A stretch of 64,000 bases of DNA, from NCBI RefSeq assembly GCF_900106645.1, contig NZ_FNMV01000015.1:46213-110212 (forward strand). The letters are read 5' to 3'. A program made the position numbers and the translations under genes. This document shows, piece after piece, positions 44,905-54,977 of the stretch (within the stretch, counting starts at the first letter, position 1; every line of letters starts with the position of its first letter). The stretch comes from Flavobacterium degerlachei. GTDB taxonomy: Bacteria; Bacteroidota; Bacteroidia; Flavobacteriales; Flavobacteriaceae. A model generated the notes under the pieces. That model saw only the letters and a program-made list of their open reading frames with translations, was not told where the DNA came from and ran no database searches.

Positions 44905-46701
44905 TTAATGGTGTAAAACTTCTTCACCGGGTTTCATAGGTACTGTTTGAGGAACGAAATCTTCATCATGACCTGGATTACTATAATCATAAGGCCATCT
45001 GTGTACTTCTGGAATTTCACCTGGCCAGTTACCATGAATATGTTCTACTGGAGTAGTCCACTCTAATGTATTTGATTTCCAAGGATTTTGTACTGCTTTC
45101 TTACCGTAGAAAATACTACTAAAGAAGTTATATAAAAACACTAATTGAAAAACACCACCAATTAAGGCGAAAGTCGTTATCAAAACATTTACATTTTGTA
45201 AATCATCAAATAATGGAAAGTTCGTGTTTGTGTAATAACGTCTTGGTAATCCAGCTAATCCAATAAAGTGCATTGGGAAAAATACTCCATAAGCACAGAT
45301 TGCAGTTACCCAAAAATGAACATATCCTAAATTTTTATTAAGCATTCTACCGAACATTTTTGGAAACCAGTGGTAGATACCAGCAAACATTCCGTAAAGA
45401 GCAGATATACCCATTACCAAGTGAAAGTGAGCTACAACAAAATAAGTATCGTGAACATTTATATCTAATGTACTATCTCCAAGAATAATTCCAGTTAAAC
45501 CGCCTGTAATAAAGGTAGAAACTAATCCAATTGAAAACAACATCGCTGGATTTAATTGCAAATTACCTTTCCAAAGAGTTGTAATATAATTAAATGCTTT
45601 TACTGCTGAAGGAATCGCAATCAATAATGTCGTAAAGGTAAACACAGAACCTAGGAATGGATTCATCCCTGAGATAAACATATGGTGACCCCAAACAATC
45701 GTTGATAAAAACGCAATTGCTATAATTGACATGATCATCGCTCTGTATCCAAAAATTGGCTTACGTGAGTTAGTTGCAATAATTTCAGAAGTTATTCCTA
45801 ATGCTGGTAAGATTACAATGTAAACTTCAGGGTGACCTAAGAACCAGAATAAGTGTTCAAAAAGAACTGGAGAACCACCTTGGTAATGCAAAACTTCTCC
45901 CGCAATATAAATATCAGACAAAAAGAAAGAAGTACCAAAACTTCTATCAAAAATTAATAATAAACATGCTGATAAAAGAACTGGAAACGAAACGACCCCA
46001 ATAATAGCAGTTACAAAGAAAGCCCAAATTGTTAGAGGCAATCTAGTCATAGACATTCCTTTTGTTCTTAGATTAATTACCGTAACAATATAATTCAATG
46101 AACCCATCAAAGATGATGCAATAAAGATTGCCATAGAAGTCAGCCACAAAGTCATACCCATTCCTGAACCAGAAATTGCTTGTGGCAATGCACTTAAAGG
46201 AGGATATATAGTCCAACCTGAATTTGCTGGTCCTGATTCAACAAATAAAGAGCATATCATGATTACACTTGATAAAAAGAATAACCAATAGGAAATCATA
46301 TTCATGAATCCGGAGGCCATATCTCGCGCTCCAATTTGAAGTGGAATCAATAAATTACTAAAAGTTCCACTCAATGCCGCGGTAAGTACAAAAAATACCA
46401 TAATAGTACCGTGAATTGTAACTAACGACAAGTATATATCATTACTCATAACACCATTAGGTGCCCATTTGTCTCCTAATAAAATATTAAATATCCTAAA
46501 AGACTCTTCTGGCCATGCCAATTGCATTCTAAAAAGCATAGACATTCCAACACCAATAATCCCCATTACAATACCCGTAAGAAGATATTGCTTAGCAATC
46601 ATTTTATGATCAATACTAAAGATATATTTAGTAATGAAAGTATCTTTATGATGGTGTTCGTGTTCGTGATCGTGTCCGTGATCGTGACCTTCTGCTGACA
46701 T
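44905..46701 (-). CDS. ctaD: Cytochrome c oxidase subunit I
   Basis: 598 residues and 12 membrane helices. It holds the heme a and heme a3-CuB sites: FWFLGHPEVYIVILPALG includes the CuB His, the cross-linked Tyr and the D-channel Glu typical of A-type oxidases, WGHHMFISG gives two more CuB ligands, and HDTYFVVAHFHLVMG binds the hemes. The N-terminus is unusually histidine-rich, 8 His in the first 18 residues (EGHDHGHDHEHEHHH). It is the last gene of the eight-gene act-cox operon, 28 bases after coxB. Subunit III is not in the window. Confidence 0.97.
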   Translation of the reverse strand: MSAEGHDHGHDHEHEHHHKDTFITKYIFSIDHKMIAKQYLLTGIVMGIIGVGMSMLFRMQLAWPEESFRIFNILLGDKWAPNGVMSNDIYLSLVTIHGTIMVFFVLTAALSGTFSNLLIPLQIGARDMASGFMNMISYWLFFLSSVIMICSLFVESGPANSGWTIYPPLSALPQAISGSGMGMTLWLTSMAIFIASSLMGSLNYIVTVINLRTKGMSMTRLPLTIWAFFVTAIIGVVSFPVLLSACLLLIFDRSFGTSFFLSDIYIAGEVLHYQGGSPVLFEHLFWFLGHPEVYIVILPALGITSEIIATNSRKPIFGYRAMIMSIIAIAFLSTIVWGHHMFISGMNPFLGSVFTFTTLLIAIPSAVKAFNYITTLWKGNLQLNPAMLFSIGLVSTFITGGLTGIILGDSTLDINVHDTYFVVAHFHLVMGISALYGMFAGIYHWFPKMFGRMLNKNLGYVHFWVTAICAYGVFFPMHFIGLAGLPRRYYTNTNFPLFDDLQNVNVLITTFALIGGVFQLVFLYNFFSSIFYGKKAVQNPWKSNTLEWTTPVEHIHGNWPGEIPEVHRWPYDYSNPGHDEDFVPQTVPMKPGEEVLHH

Positions 46702-46729
46702 ATATGTTTACTTTAAATTTTCTTAATAA

Positions 46730-47878
46730 TTATTTCATCGCTATTTTAGAAACAGCTACCGTATCATTTGATTTTAAAGGAGTCTCAGCTCCTTCAACAG
46801 CTGCAGGAGCACTTGCTTCTTTCAGTTGTTGCGCTAAGCTTACTTGCTCAGACAACCATTTCTTATAATCTTCTGGTGTATCCACTACAATTTTCATTTG
46901 CATGTTATAATGAGAAGAACCACAAATTTTATTACAAAGAAGTAAATAATCAAATGCGTATGGATCAAGAGCCACATCTCCTTTAGCTACTAAAGCTAAA
47001 CTTTTCTTAGATCTTAACGAATTGATATTAGCAACTTTTTCAATCATATAAGGCAACTCTCTATATTCTGCTGTAGTATAAATTGGCTCGAAAGCAAATT
47101 CAGTAACCATTCCAGGAACACAGTTCATTTGCGCTCTAAAATAAGGCATGTAAGCTGAGTGCAAAACATCTTGCGATCTCATTTTAAAGTGAATCTTTTT
47201 ACCTTTTGGAATATGCAATTCAGAAACAACGATATCATCTTGTGCATATGCATCTCCCATATCTACACCAAGTGTATTAACACCCTCAATATATCTAACG
47301 TTTGCTTTTCCAAGAACATTGTCAGCTCCAGCAACCCTAGCGGTCCATTTAAATTGTTGAGCATAAAGCTCTACAACTACTGTATCCTCTTCATCATCAA
47401 TAAACATGATATTTGTCCAAGCATACAAACCATATAGTATCAAACCTGCCAAAACTACTGCTGGAATCACACTCCAAATTGCCTCTAACTTATTGTTATC
47501 AGCAAAATATAATGCTTTTTGATCTTTTTTACCTCTGTATTTGAAAGCAAAATAATGCAATAACACTTGAGTAATCGCTTGAACAATAAAAATAAGAATC
47601 CAAGTAATATTCATTAGATTATCTACCTGACCTCCATGAGCTGAAGCTGGCGTATGAAGAACTAAAGGTCCCCATTTAAATAATCCATAAATTGTAAAAA
47701 TATAGATAAAGGCTAAAAAGCCAAACATTAAATATCCTTGTACATTATTATCATTATCGGAAGCTATCTGCGAACTATCCGTATCTGAACCTACCTGAGT
47801 AAGGTCGAATATTTTAGTCAATTGCCATAAAGCAACAGCTAATAAAACTAAAACTATAATTACCAACAAACTTGTCAT
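46730..47878 (-). CDS. coxB: Cytochrome c oxidase subunit II
   Basis: 382 residues. The CuA centre is complete: H in LHSAYMPYFRAQM and the cluster CNKICGSSHYNMQM with both Cys, His and Met. Three hydrophobic segments occur (LLVIIVLVLLAVALWQL, FGFLAFIYIFTIYGLF-like, and the pair before the cupredoxin fold), one more than the usual two. No heme c motif is fused, so electrons come from a separate cytochrome, probably ActE or another carrier. It starts 19 bases after actF. Confidence 0.95.
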   Translation of the reverse strand: MTSLLVIIVLVLLAVALWQLTKIFDLTQVGSDTDSSQIASDNDNNVQGYLMFGFLAFIYIFTIYGLFKWGPLVLHTPASAHGGQVDNLMNITWILIFIVQAITQVLLHYFAFKYRGKKDQKALYFADNNKLEAIWSVIPAVVLAGLILYGLYAWTNIMFIDDEEDTVVVELYAQQFKWTARVAGADNVLGKANVRYIEGVNTLGVDMGDAYAQDDIVVSELHIPKGKKIHFKMRSQDVLHSAYMPYFRAQMNCVPGMVTEFAFEPIYTTAEYRELPYMIEKVANINSLRSKKSLALVAKGDVALDPYAFDYLLLCNKICGSSHYNMQMKIVVDTPEDYKKWLSEQVSLAQQLKEASAPAAVEGAETPLKSNDTVAVSKIAMK

Positions 47879-47897
47879 CTGTTTACTTCTTTAAATA

Positions 47898-49367
47898 TTA
47901 ATAATGAAAATGTTTACTCTCTTCTATAAAAGGATTTCTTTTTGGTAACAAAGGAGCTTTAGTTAATGCTGTGAACACAGTAAAAATAAATAATCCTAGA
48001 AAGAAAAGAACTGATGCAATTTCTGAAACTCCGATAAACCATCTGTCTCCAACTGTTCCCGGCATAATCATATTGAAGAAATCAATATAATGACCAGCTA
48101 ATATTACTGTACCTGCCATAACAAGTACCCAAGAGATTCTTTTGAAATCTGTATTGATTAATATCAAAATTGGGAAAAGGAAGTTCATAACAACTGCTCC
48201 AAAGAACGGTAAGTTATACAACTGAATTCTTGTAATGAAATACGTGATCTCTTCAGGAATATTTGCATACCAAACTAACATGAACTGTGAGAACCAAAGG
48301 TAAGTCCAGAAAACACTAAATCCGAACATGAATTTGGCTAAATCGTGTATATGACTTGTATTAACATATTCTAGGTATCCTTTTGATTTCAAATACAAAG
48401 TAACCATACATATTGTTGTAATACCACTTACAAAGAAACTTGCAAATACATACCATCCAAATAAAGTACTAAACCAGTGTGGGTCAATAGATAAAATCCA
48501 ATCCCAAGACATAATAGACTCTGAAACGATAAAGAAAACCAAAAACATTGCTGATATGTTGAAATTCTTTTTGTAGAAACTATCGTCATTAGATTCATCC
48601 TGTGCTAAACAGTTTTTAGCAGCATAGTATCTGTAGACATTCCATCCTATTAAAAATATACCAGCTCTAACGATCCAAAAAGGAAAGTTTAAGTAACCTG
48701 ACTTACCAGCAATAAGCTTATCATGAGCAACTACTTCAGGATCTAACCAAATAAACAGATGGTTAAAATGCAATCCACATAATACTAAAATAACGAAAAA
48801 TATTACAGAACCCCATGGTAAATAAGCGGTAATTCCTTGCATCACTCTAAACAATACTGGAGACCAACCTGCTGATGCAACTTGTTGAATTGCATAAAAA
48901 GCAAGAACTCCCATTGTAACAAGCAAAAAGAAAATACAAGCAACATACAATGCAGCCCAAGGCTTGTTTTGCAATTGGTGTAATACATGCGTTAAATGCT
49001 CATTATGTTCCGAAGCCTCTTTTGCGTCAGCATGACCTTCTTTTGCCACATGACTTTCGCCAGCAGTTTCAGTAACCTCATGTTTAACTTCTTCATGACT
49101 TTCCATAGCCGCGTGACTTTCGCCAGCAGTTTCAGCAACCTCATGTTTTACTTCTTCATGACTCTCTGCAGCAGCATGACTTTCGCCAGCAACTTCAGAA
49201 GCATCATGTTTAACCTCTCCATGTCCTCCATGGCTTTCAGAAGCGAGCATAAGCTCGACTTCGTGAATATCTTTTGGTGCAGTTAAAAAACCATATCCAA
49301 TTCCTAATAGACCTAAGGCCATTAAGATCATTGAGAAAGTCTTTAATTTACTTGAAAATGTATACAT
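47898..49367 (-). CDS. actF: Alternative complex III membrane subunit ActF with His-rich repeats
   Basis: 489 residues from the ATG at 49367, which begins MYTFSSKLKTF before the first membrane helix. Ten or so helices follow, typical of ActF, the NrfD-like quinol-oxidising core partner of ActC. After the first helix there is a soluble segment (residues about 45-125) with tandem 21-residue units rich in His, Glu, Ser and Ala (AGESHAAAESHEEVKHEV). Such repeats are not needed for the NrfD fold. The gene is fifth in line to the oxidase and lies 27 bases after actE. Confidence 0.9.
   Translation of the reverse strand: MYTFSSKLKTFSMILMALGLLGIGYGFLTAPKDIHEVELMLASESHGGHGEVKHDASEVAGESHAAAESHEEVKHEVAETAGESHAAMESHEEVKHEVTETAGESHVAKEGHADAKEASEHNEHLTHVLHQLQNKPWAALYVACIFFLLVTMGVLAFYAIQQVASAGWSPVLFRVMQGITAYLPWGSVIFFVILVLCGLHFNHLFIWLDPEVVAHDKLIAGKSGYLNFPFWIVRAGIFLIGWNVYRYYAAKNCLAQDESNDDSFYKKNFNISAMFLVFFIVSESIMSWDWILSIDPHWFSTLFGWYVFASFFVSGITTICMVTLYLKSKGYLEYVNTSHIHDLAKFMFGFSVFWTYLWFSQFMLVWYANIPEEITYFITRIQLYNLPFFGAVVMNFLFPILILINTDFKRISWVLVMAGTVILAGHYIDFFNMIMPGTVGDRWFIGVSEIASVLFFLGLFIFTVFTALTKAPLLPKRNPFIEESKHFHY
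49065..49190. repeat. Two tandem 63-bp units inside actF
   Basis: Two adjacent 63-bp units encode 21-residue repeats AGESHAAAESHEEVKHEV(AET) and AGESHAAMESHEEVKHEV(TET). A third, decayed copy follows towards 49010 and a partial one precedes at about 49200. Near-identity at the DNA level suggests recent slippage or duplication, and copy number may vary between strains. Confidence 0.8.
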
Positions 49368-49394
49368 ATCTTTTACGATCAGTTTGTTCAACAA

Positions 49395-49940
49395 TTATAA
49401 TTGGCTTTTTAGTTTTAGAACATAGTCGGCAACTAACCAACGTTCGTGGACACTTAATTGATTAGCATGAGAGCCCATTGCATTTAAACCATAAGTCACA
49501 ACGTGAAAAACACTTCCTTCAGTGATGACTCTGTCCTTATAACTAGGGACACCAAGGAATTTTTCTCTTTCGACTAATTTTCCTTTTCCGTCTCCAGCCG
49601 AACCGTGACAACTAATGCAATAAATATCAAAAAGCGCCTTTCCTTTATCAGAACCTCTATCTAAAGAGTCAAGCGGCGATTTAAGGTTTGCTTTAGCCAA
49701 CTCATATCCTTCTGGCGTATTTTCATAATCATAAGGTTCAAAACCTCTATTTATTGTTCCATGTGCAGGAAGCTGACCTTCTTTTCCATTGGCAAAAGCA
49801 CTAGATTCTGAATATGTTTCATAGCCTACTGACTCATACATATTAGGAAAGTACTGGTAGTTCGGTGCTGAATTATTATGACAAGATGCTACCAAAATAG
49901 TGATGCCAAATAATAGTGTTATTTTATATACCCTTTTCAT
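49395..49940 (-). CDS. actE: Monoheme cytochrome c subunit ActE of alternative complex III
   Basis: 181 residues. It is a lipoprotein (LFGITILVASCHNN) with one heme-binding motif, CISCHGSAGDGKG, and a distal Met region (GLNAMGSHANQL). ActE accepts electrons from the quinol-oxidising core and passes them towards the oxidase. Its start lies 7 bases downstream of the actD stop, in a tightly packed operon. Confidence 0.92.
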   Translation of the reverse strand: MKRVYKITLLFGITILVASCHNNSAPNYQYFPNMYESVGYETYSESSAFANGKEGQLPAHGTINRGFEPYDYENTPEGYELAKANLKSPLDSLDRGSDKGKALFDIYCISCHGSAGDGKGKLVEREKFLGVPSYKDRVITEGSVFHVVTYGLNAMGSHANQLSVHERWLVADYVLKLKSQL

Positions 49941-49947
49941 ATCTAAA

Positions 49948-50472
49948 TTAATGCTTTTCTATTACTTTAACTTCTACAGCTCCCGTAGTATTTAAAAAAG
50001 AAACTAATTCTTCTTCATTATTGTTAACAGATACTTCCATAAGGAAATGATCATCTGTTGTTCTAACATCGGGATTTTCTGCTTCTTTAAAAGGCCACAA
50101 TTTACTTCTCATGTAAAAAGTTACGACCATTAAATGCGCTGCAAAAAACACGGTCATTTCAAACATAATTGGCACAAATGCAGGCATGTTTTCAATATAA
50201 CTGAAACTTGGTTTACCACCAATATCTTGTGGCCAATCCTGGATCATTATAAAATTCATCATAGCTGTTGCAACTGATATCCCTACACAACCGTATAAGA
50301 ATGCACATATAGCTAATCTAGTAGGCGCAAGTCCCATCGCTTTATCCAAACCGTGTACCGGGAATGGAGAAAAAACCTCTTCAATATGATGATGGGCTGC
50401 TCTGGTTTTTTTAACCGCATCCATCAATATATCATCGTCATTATAAATGGCGTAAATTACTTTATTACTCAT
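49948..50472 (-). CDS. actD: Alternative complex III subunit ActD (DUF3341)
   Basis: 174 residues with two central membrane helices (LAICAFLYGCVGISVATAMM and VPIMFEMTVFFAAHLMVVTF). The N-terminal soluble part includes HHHIEEVFSPFPVHGLDKAMG, the hallmark of DUF3341. It packs against ActC in the complex. It overlaps the actC stop by 8 bases. Confidence 0.92.
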   Translation of the reverse strand: MSNKVIYAIYNDDDILMDAVKKTRAAHHHIEEVFSPFPVHGLDKAMGLAPTRLAICAFLYGCVGISVATAMMNFIMIQDWPQDIGGKPSFSYIENMPAFVPIMFEMTVFFAAHLMVVTFYMRSKLWPFKEAENPDVRTTDDHFLMEVSVNNNEEELVSFLNTTGAVEVKVIEKH

Positions 50473-51868
50473 GATGTAAATCTTTATTAGCTGCTCTTTC
50501 TCTAATATAATTATCTCCTGTTGCTTTTAATATTGTTTTAACCTCTGCTTGTGCTATCACTGGGAAAGTTCTTGCATACAATAAAAACAAAACAAAGAAG
50601 AACCCTATTGTTCCTATGAATATTCCAATATCAACAAATGTAGGTGAAAACATTGTCCATGATGATGGTAAATAATCTCTGTGCAATGAAGTAACAATAA
50701 TTACAAATCTTTCAAACCACATACCGATGTTTACAACGATCGACATGATAAAAGAAAACATAATACTTGTTCTTAATTTTTTAAACCACATAAACTGAGG
50801 CGAAAATACATTACAAGTCATCATTGACCAATATGCCCACCAGTAAGGCCCAGTTGCTCTATTTAAGAAAGCGTATTGTTCATATTCTACTCCAGAATAC
50901 CAAGCCATAAAAAGCTCAGTAATATAAGCAACCCCGACTATAGAACCTGTAATCATGATTACAATATTCATTAATTCGATATGCTGGATAGTAATGTACG
51001 CCTCTAGGTTAGAAACTTTTCTCATGATAATAAGCAATGTGTTTACCATAGCAAATCCTGAGAAAACCGCACCCGCAACAAAGTATGGAGGGAAAATGGT
51101 AGTATGCCATCCAGGTATTACAGATGTAGCAAAATCCATCGATACAATCGTATGTACAGATAGTACAAGTGGCGTAGCTAATCCTGCAAGTACCAAAGAT
51201 ACTTCTTCAAAACGTTGCCAATCCTTAGCTCTACCGCTCCATCCAAAACTTAATATAGAATAAACTCTTTTATTAAAAGGAGTAATCGCTCTATCTCTTA
51301 GCATGGCAAAATCAGGTAATAAACCAGTCCACCAGAAAACTAATGAAACTGACAAATAAGTAGAAATTGCAAATACATCCCATAATAAAGGCGAGTTAAA
51401 ATTCACCCATAAAGATCCGAATTGATTCGGAATTGGAAGTACCCAAAATGCTAACCATGGACGACCCATGTGAATAATTGGGAACAAACCTGCTTGCACA
51501 ACTGAGAAAATTGTCATTGCTTCTGCAGATCGGTTAATTGCCATTCTCCATCTCTGACGGAATAATAACAATACTGCCGAAATTAATGTTCCTGCATGAC
51601 CAATACCAACCCACCAAACGAAGTTTGTGATATCCCATGCCCAACCAACTGTTTTATTTAATCCCCATGTTCCAATTCCTGTAGATACGGTGTATATGAT
51701 ACAACCTATTCCCCAAAGGAAAGCGGCTAATGCGATTGAAAATACAATCCACCAATGTTTGTTTGCTTTACCTTCAACAGGCGCAGCTACATCTACTGTT
51801 ACGTCGTGATAAGTTTTATCACCTATAACTAAAGGTTTTCTAATGGGAGCGTCGTATATATGAGACAT
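50465..51868 (-). CDS. actC: Alternative complex III quinol-binding membrane subunit ActC (NrfD-like)
   Basis: 467 residues with about ten membrane helices. NrfD/PsrC-family motifs are seen (WWVGIGHAGTLISAVLLLFRQ, HMGRPWLAFWVLPIPNQFG, SVHTIVSMDFATSVIPGWHTT). It is the likely quinol-oxidising membrane subunit, delivering electrons to ActB/ActA. It starts 26 bases after actB ends and overlaps actD. Confidence 0.95.
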   Translation of the reverse strand: MSHIYDAPIRKPLVIGDKTYHDVTVDVAAPVEGKANKHWWIVFSIALAAFLWGIGCIIYTVSTGIGTWGLNKTVGWAWDITNFVWWVGIGHAGTLISAVLLLFRQRWRMAINRSAEAMTIFSVVQAGLFPIIHMGRPWLAFWVLPIPNQFGSLWVNFNSPLLWDVFAISTYLSVSLVFWWTGLLPDFAMLRDRAITPFNKRVYSILSFGWSGRAKDWQRFEEVSLVLAGLATPLVLSVHTIVSMDFATSVIPGWHTTIFPPYFVAGAVFSGFAMVNTLLIIMRKVSNLEAYITIQHIELMNIVIMITGSIVGVAYITELFMAWYSGVEYEQYAFLNRATGPYWWAYWSMMTCNVFSPQFMWFKKLRTSIMFSFIMSIVVNIGMWFERFVIIVTSLHRDYLPSSWTMFSPTFVDIGIFIGTIGFFFVLFLLYARTFPVIAQAEVKTILKATGDNYIRERAANKDLHHE

Positions 51869-51894
51869 AATCCTTTAAATTGATTTTATATTTA

Positions 51895-54800
51895 TTAAGT
51901 ATTTCTAACTTTAACGTGATAAATCACATTTGGTTTTGTTCCGACATGCTCTAAAAGATGATACATTCTCTCATCCTCTGACAATTTAGTAACTTCAGAT
52001 TCTTTATCATTTACATCCCCAAATTTCATTGCTCCATTAGAACAAGCATTTGAACACGCTGTTTGAAATTCTCCATCAACAACAAGTCTTCCTTCTCTTT
52101 TTGCATTTAAAATAGTTGCTTGTGTCATTTGAATACACATAGAACATTTTTCCATAACTCCACGAGAACGAACATTAACATCTGGATTCAAGACCATACG
52201 ACCTAAATCATCATTCATATGGTAATCAAACTCACTGTTTTTGTTATACAAGAACCAGTTAAAACGACGCACTTTATACGGACAGTTGTTTGCACAATAA
52301 CGAGTACCAACACATCTGTTGTATGCCATATGATTTTGACCTTGACGGCTATGAGAAGTTGCCGCAACTGGACAAACTGTTTCACATGGTGCATGATTAC
52401 AATGTTGACACATTACAGGTTGAAAAGAAACTTGAGGATTATCTCCCGCTTTTTCCATTTCATTAAACGTAGACAATGAGTCAGACAAACCAGCTATATT
52501 TTCTTTTCTTTCATTATCCCCTTCAAAAGTATCTTCAGAAGAATAATATCTATCAATACGCAACCAGTGCATATCACGACTTCTCCTAACTTCTGATTTA
52601 CCTACTACAGGAACATTGTTTTCTGCATGACAAGCAATTACACAAGCACCACAACCGGTACAAGCGTTCAAATCAATAGAAAGATTGAAATGATGTCCTA
52701 CTGAACGATCAAATGAATCCCATAAATCTACTGAAGTTGCTTTTACTTCTTCATGGTTCAAAGATACCATTGGAACTTCATTCCAAATTTCAGCATCTTT
52801 AGTATTGAATATCTCCAAAGTAGTTTCTTTGATAATATCCCCTCTACCCATCAATGTTTTTTGACCTTGAACACAAGCAAACTCATGCTCTCCGGCAGCT
52901 TTCTCAAATGTCACAGATTGCACATCATTAAAACCTTTATATAAAGGATAAGCGTTTAAACCTACCTGCATTTCTTCTTTTAAAGCCGCTTTACGACCAT
53001 AACCTAAAGCCAATCCAATTGTTCCAACAGCTTGACCTGGTTGAACGATAACTGGTACATTCTCTAATTTCACACCGTCAGCAGTAGTAATGGTAGCATA
53101 ACTTCCATTCAATCCACCGTTAGCAACGATTTCGTTAGATAATGATAATTGTTTAGCATCAGCATTCGAAACGGTAACATAATTATCCCAAGACACTCTA
53201 GTGATAGGGTCTGGAAACTCTTGCAACCAAGGGTTATTAGCTTGTTGTCCGTCACCCATTCCTGTTTTAGTATATAATACTAATTCAAAACCAGCGGCAG
53301 CTTTTGATTGTGCTAATGCATTTGCAGCAGAAGTATAATCAGCTGAACCACCAAATAGTGATTGAGAAACTCCAACGGTAACACCATCATGCAATACTTT
53401 ATTCCAAGAAGTACCAGAAACAAACGCTGACGAACTTGCTTTTAAATAGTCATAATAAGCACCAGACATTCCGTTCAACGACATTAAAACATCTTGAAGT
53501 TGTTTTGTATCGAATAAAGGACGAATCGTCGGCTGAGTCAAACTATAAGTTCCTTTGGTAAGACTTAAATCTCCCCAAGCTTCTAAATAATGAGGAACTG
53601 GAGCAGCAATAGTACTAACTAATGCAGTTTCATCTTCCTTCAAAGTTAAAGAAACAGAAGTTTTAACCTTTTTAAGCCCTTCAACAAATGTTGCAGAATC
53701 AGCTAAAGTATAAACTGGGTTAACACCACTCATTATTAAAGTATGAACGCTTCCCGCTTTCATATCCTTAACCAACTGCGCCACTTTTTCGTTTGAACCT
53801 TTTCTTATTTGTCTTGCACCAGAAGTAGTAAAAGCTTCACTAGCCAATACTTGATTAATAGCCAAAACTAATAATTGAGCGTTTTTATCTTGGATACCAG
53901 AAACTAAAAGCCCTTTTGATCCAGCAGCTTTTAATTGTTGAGCAGCTTTTGTTACTTCAGATTTAAATTTAGCATCCAAATTCACAGCAACAGATGAACC
54001 TGTCACAACATTATATAAATGTACTAATGCTTGTTTTTGATTTGCAGTTGACATAGCCAAACGCTTATCAGCAGCAGCACCAGATAAAGTCATGTTCGCT
54101 TCCATTTGGATGTGACGTGACATTTTTCCGTTTTTAGGAATTCTTCCTTGCGTATACCCTGAATCGTATCCACCACCTTGCCAATCCCCAAGGAAATCAG
54201 CTCCAACAGATACAATTAGAGAAGCTTTTGAAAAATCATAATCAACTAAAGCTCTTTCACCGTATACAGTTTCAAAAGCATCTAATGCCTCAGAAGAAGA
54301 TACTGCATCATAAATCACATGCTTAGCATTTGAATTTAAAGCAATAAATTCAGCTATCAACTTTTCAGTTGACGGACTTGCTAAAGTATTAGTTAATAAA
54401 ACTACTTGACCTCCATTAGCCTTAGCATCTGAAAGACTTGATTTAATTTTTGCATCTACCGCAGACCATGTTGAATCTTTACCTTCAACTTTAGGCTCTT
54501 TCAAACGCATATTATCATATAATGACAATATAGAAGCATGAATTCTAGCATTAGCTGAAAATTTCGCCCCTTCAATAGTATTGTTATCTATTTTAATAGG
54601 ACGCCCTTCACGTGTTTTCACAAGAAGATTCGCGAAATCAAAACCATCAAAAACAGAAGTAGCATAATAATCTGCAACTCCAGGAATGATTTGTTCTGGT
54701 TGTAATACATAAGGTATCGACTTGTTCACAGGACCTTCGCATGCCGCAAGCGTTGCTGCTGCAGTACTAAATCCTACGTACTTTAAAAAATCACGACGTG

Positions 54801-54945
54801 ATGTTGAAGATGACATTGCGTCATTATTTCCCAAGAATTCTTCAGTAGGAATTGCTTCAACAAATTCGTTATTTCTAAGCGCCTCAACAATAGAACCATT
54901 TTCAAGTTCTTCAACACTTTTCCAGTATTTTTTGTTTGATGACAT
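51895..54945 (-). CDS. actB: Alternative complex III iron-sulfur subunit ActB (TAT-exported molybdopterin-oxidoreductase-like)
   Basis: 1016 residues. A twin-arginine motif, SRRDFLKYVGFS, lies about 50 residues in, the placement expected for this family, followed by a lipobox-like AACEGP. The first two thirds resemble a molybdopterin oxidoreductase that in this complex lacks the cofactor. The last third has ferredoxin clusters: CTGCGACVIACHAENN, CQHCNHAPCETVCP, CVGTRYCANNCP and CSMCIQMTQ with ACSNACSNGAMKFG. These carry electrons from ActC to the cytochromes. Second gene of the operon, 32 bases after actA. Confidence 0.95.
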   Translation of the reverse strand: MSSNKKYWKSVEELENGSIVEALRNNEFVEAIPTEEFLGNNDAMSSSTSRRDFLKYVGFSTAAATLAACEGPVNKSIPYVLQPEQIIPGVADYYATSVFDGFDFANLLVKTREGRPIKIDNNTIEGAKFSANARIHASILSLYDNMRLKEPKVEGKDSTWSAVDAKIKSSLSDAKANGGQVVLLTNTLASPSTEKLIAEFIALNSNAKHVIYDAVSSSEALDAFETVYGERALVDYDFSKASLIVSVGADFLGDWQGGGYDSGYTQGRIPKNGKMSRHIQMEANMTLSGAAADKRLAMSTANQKQALVHLYNVVTGSSVAVNLDAKFKSEVTKAAQQLKAAGSKGLLVSGIQDKNAQLLVLAINQVLASEAFTTSGARQIRKGSNEKVAQLVKDMKAGSVHTLIMSGVNPVYTLADSATFVEGLKKVKTSVSLTLKEDETALVSTIAAPVPHYLEAWGDLSLTKGTYSLTQPTIRPLFDTKQLQDVLMSLNGMSGAYYDYLKASSSAFVSGTSWNKVLHDGVTVGVSQSLFGGSADYTSAANALAQSKAAAGFELVLYTKTGMGDGQQANNPWLQEFPDPITRVSWDNYVTVSNADAKQLSLSNEIVANGGLNGSYATITTADGVKLENVPVIVQPGQAVGTIGLALGYGRKAALKEEMQVGLNAYPLYKGFNDVQSVTFEKAAGEHEFACVQGQKTLMGRGDIIKETTLEIFNTKDAEIWNEVPMVSLNHEEVKATSVDLWDSFDRSVGHHFNLSIDLNACTGCGACVIACHAENNVPVVGKSEVRRSRDMHWLRIDRYYSSEDTFEGDNERKENIAGLSDSLSTFNEMEKAGDNPQVSFQPVMCQHCNHAPCETVCPVAATSHSRQGQNHMAYNRCVGTRYCANNCPYKVRRFNWFLYNKNSEFDYHMNDDLGRMVLNPDVNVRSRGVMEKCSMCIQMTQATILNAKREGRLVVDGEFQTACSNACSNGAMKFGDVNDKESEVTKLSEDERMYHLLEHVGTKPNVIYHVKVRNT

Positions 54946-54977
54946 TGTATATAAATATTAAAATCTTAATAATTTGA

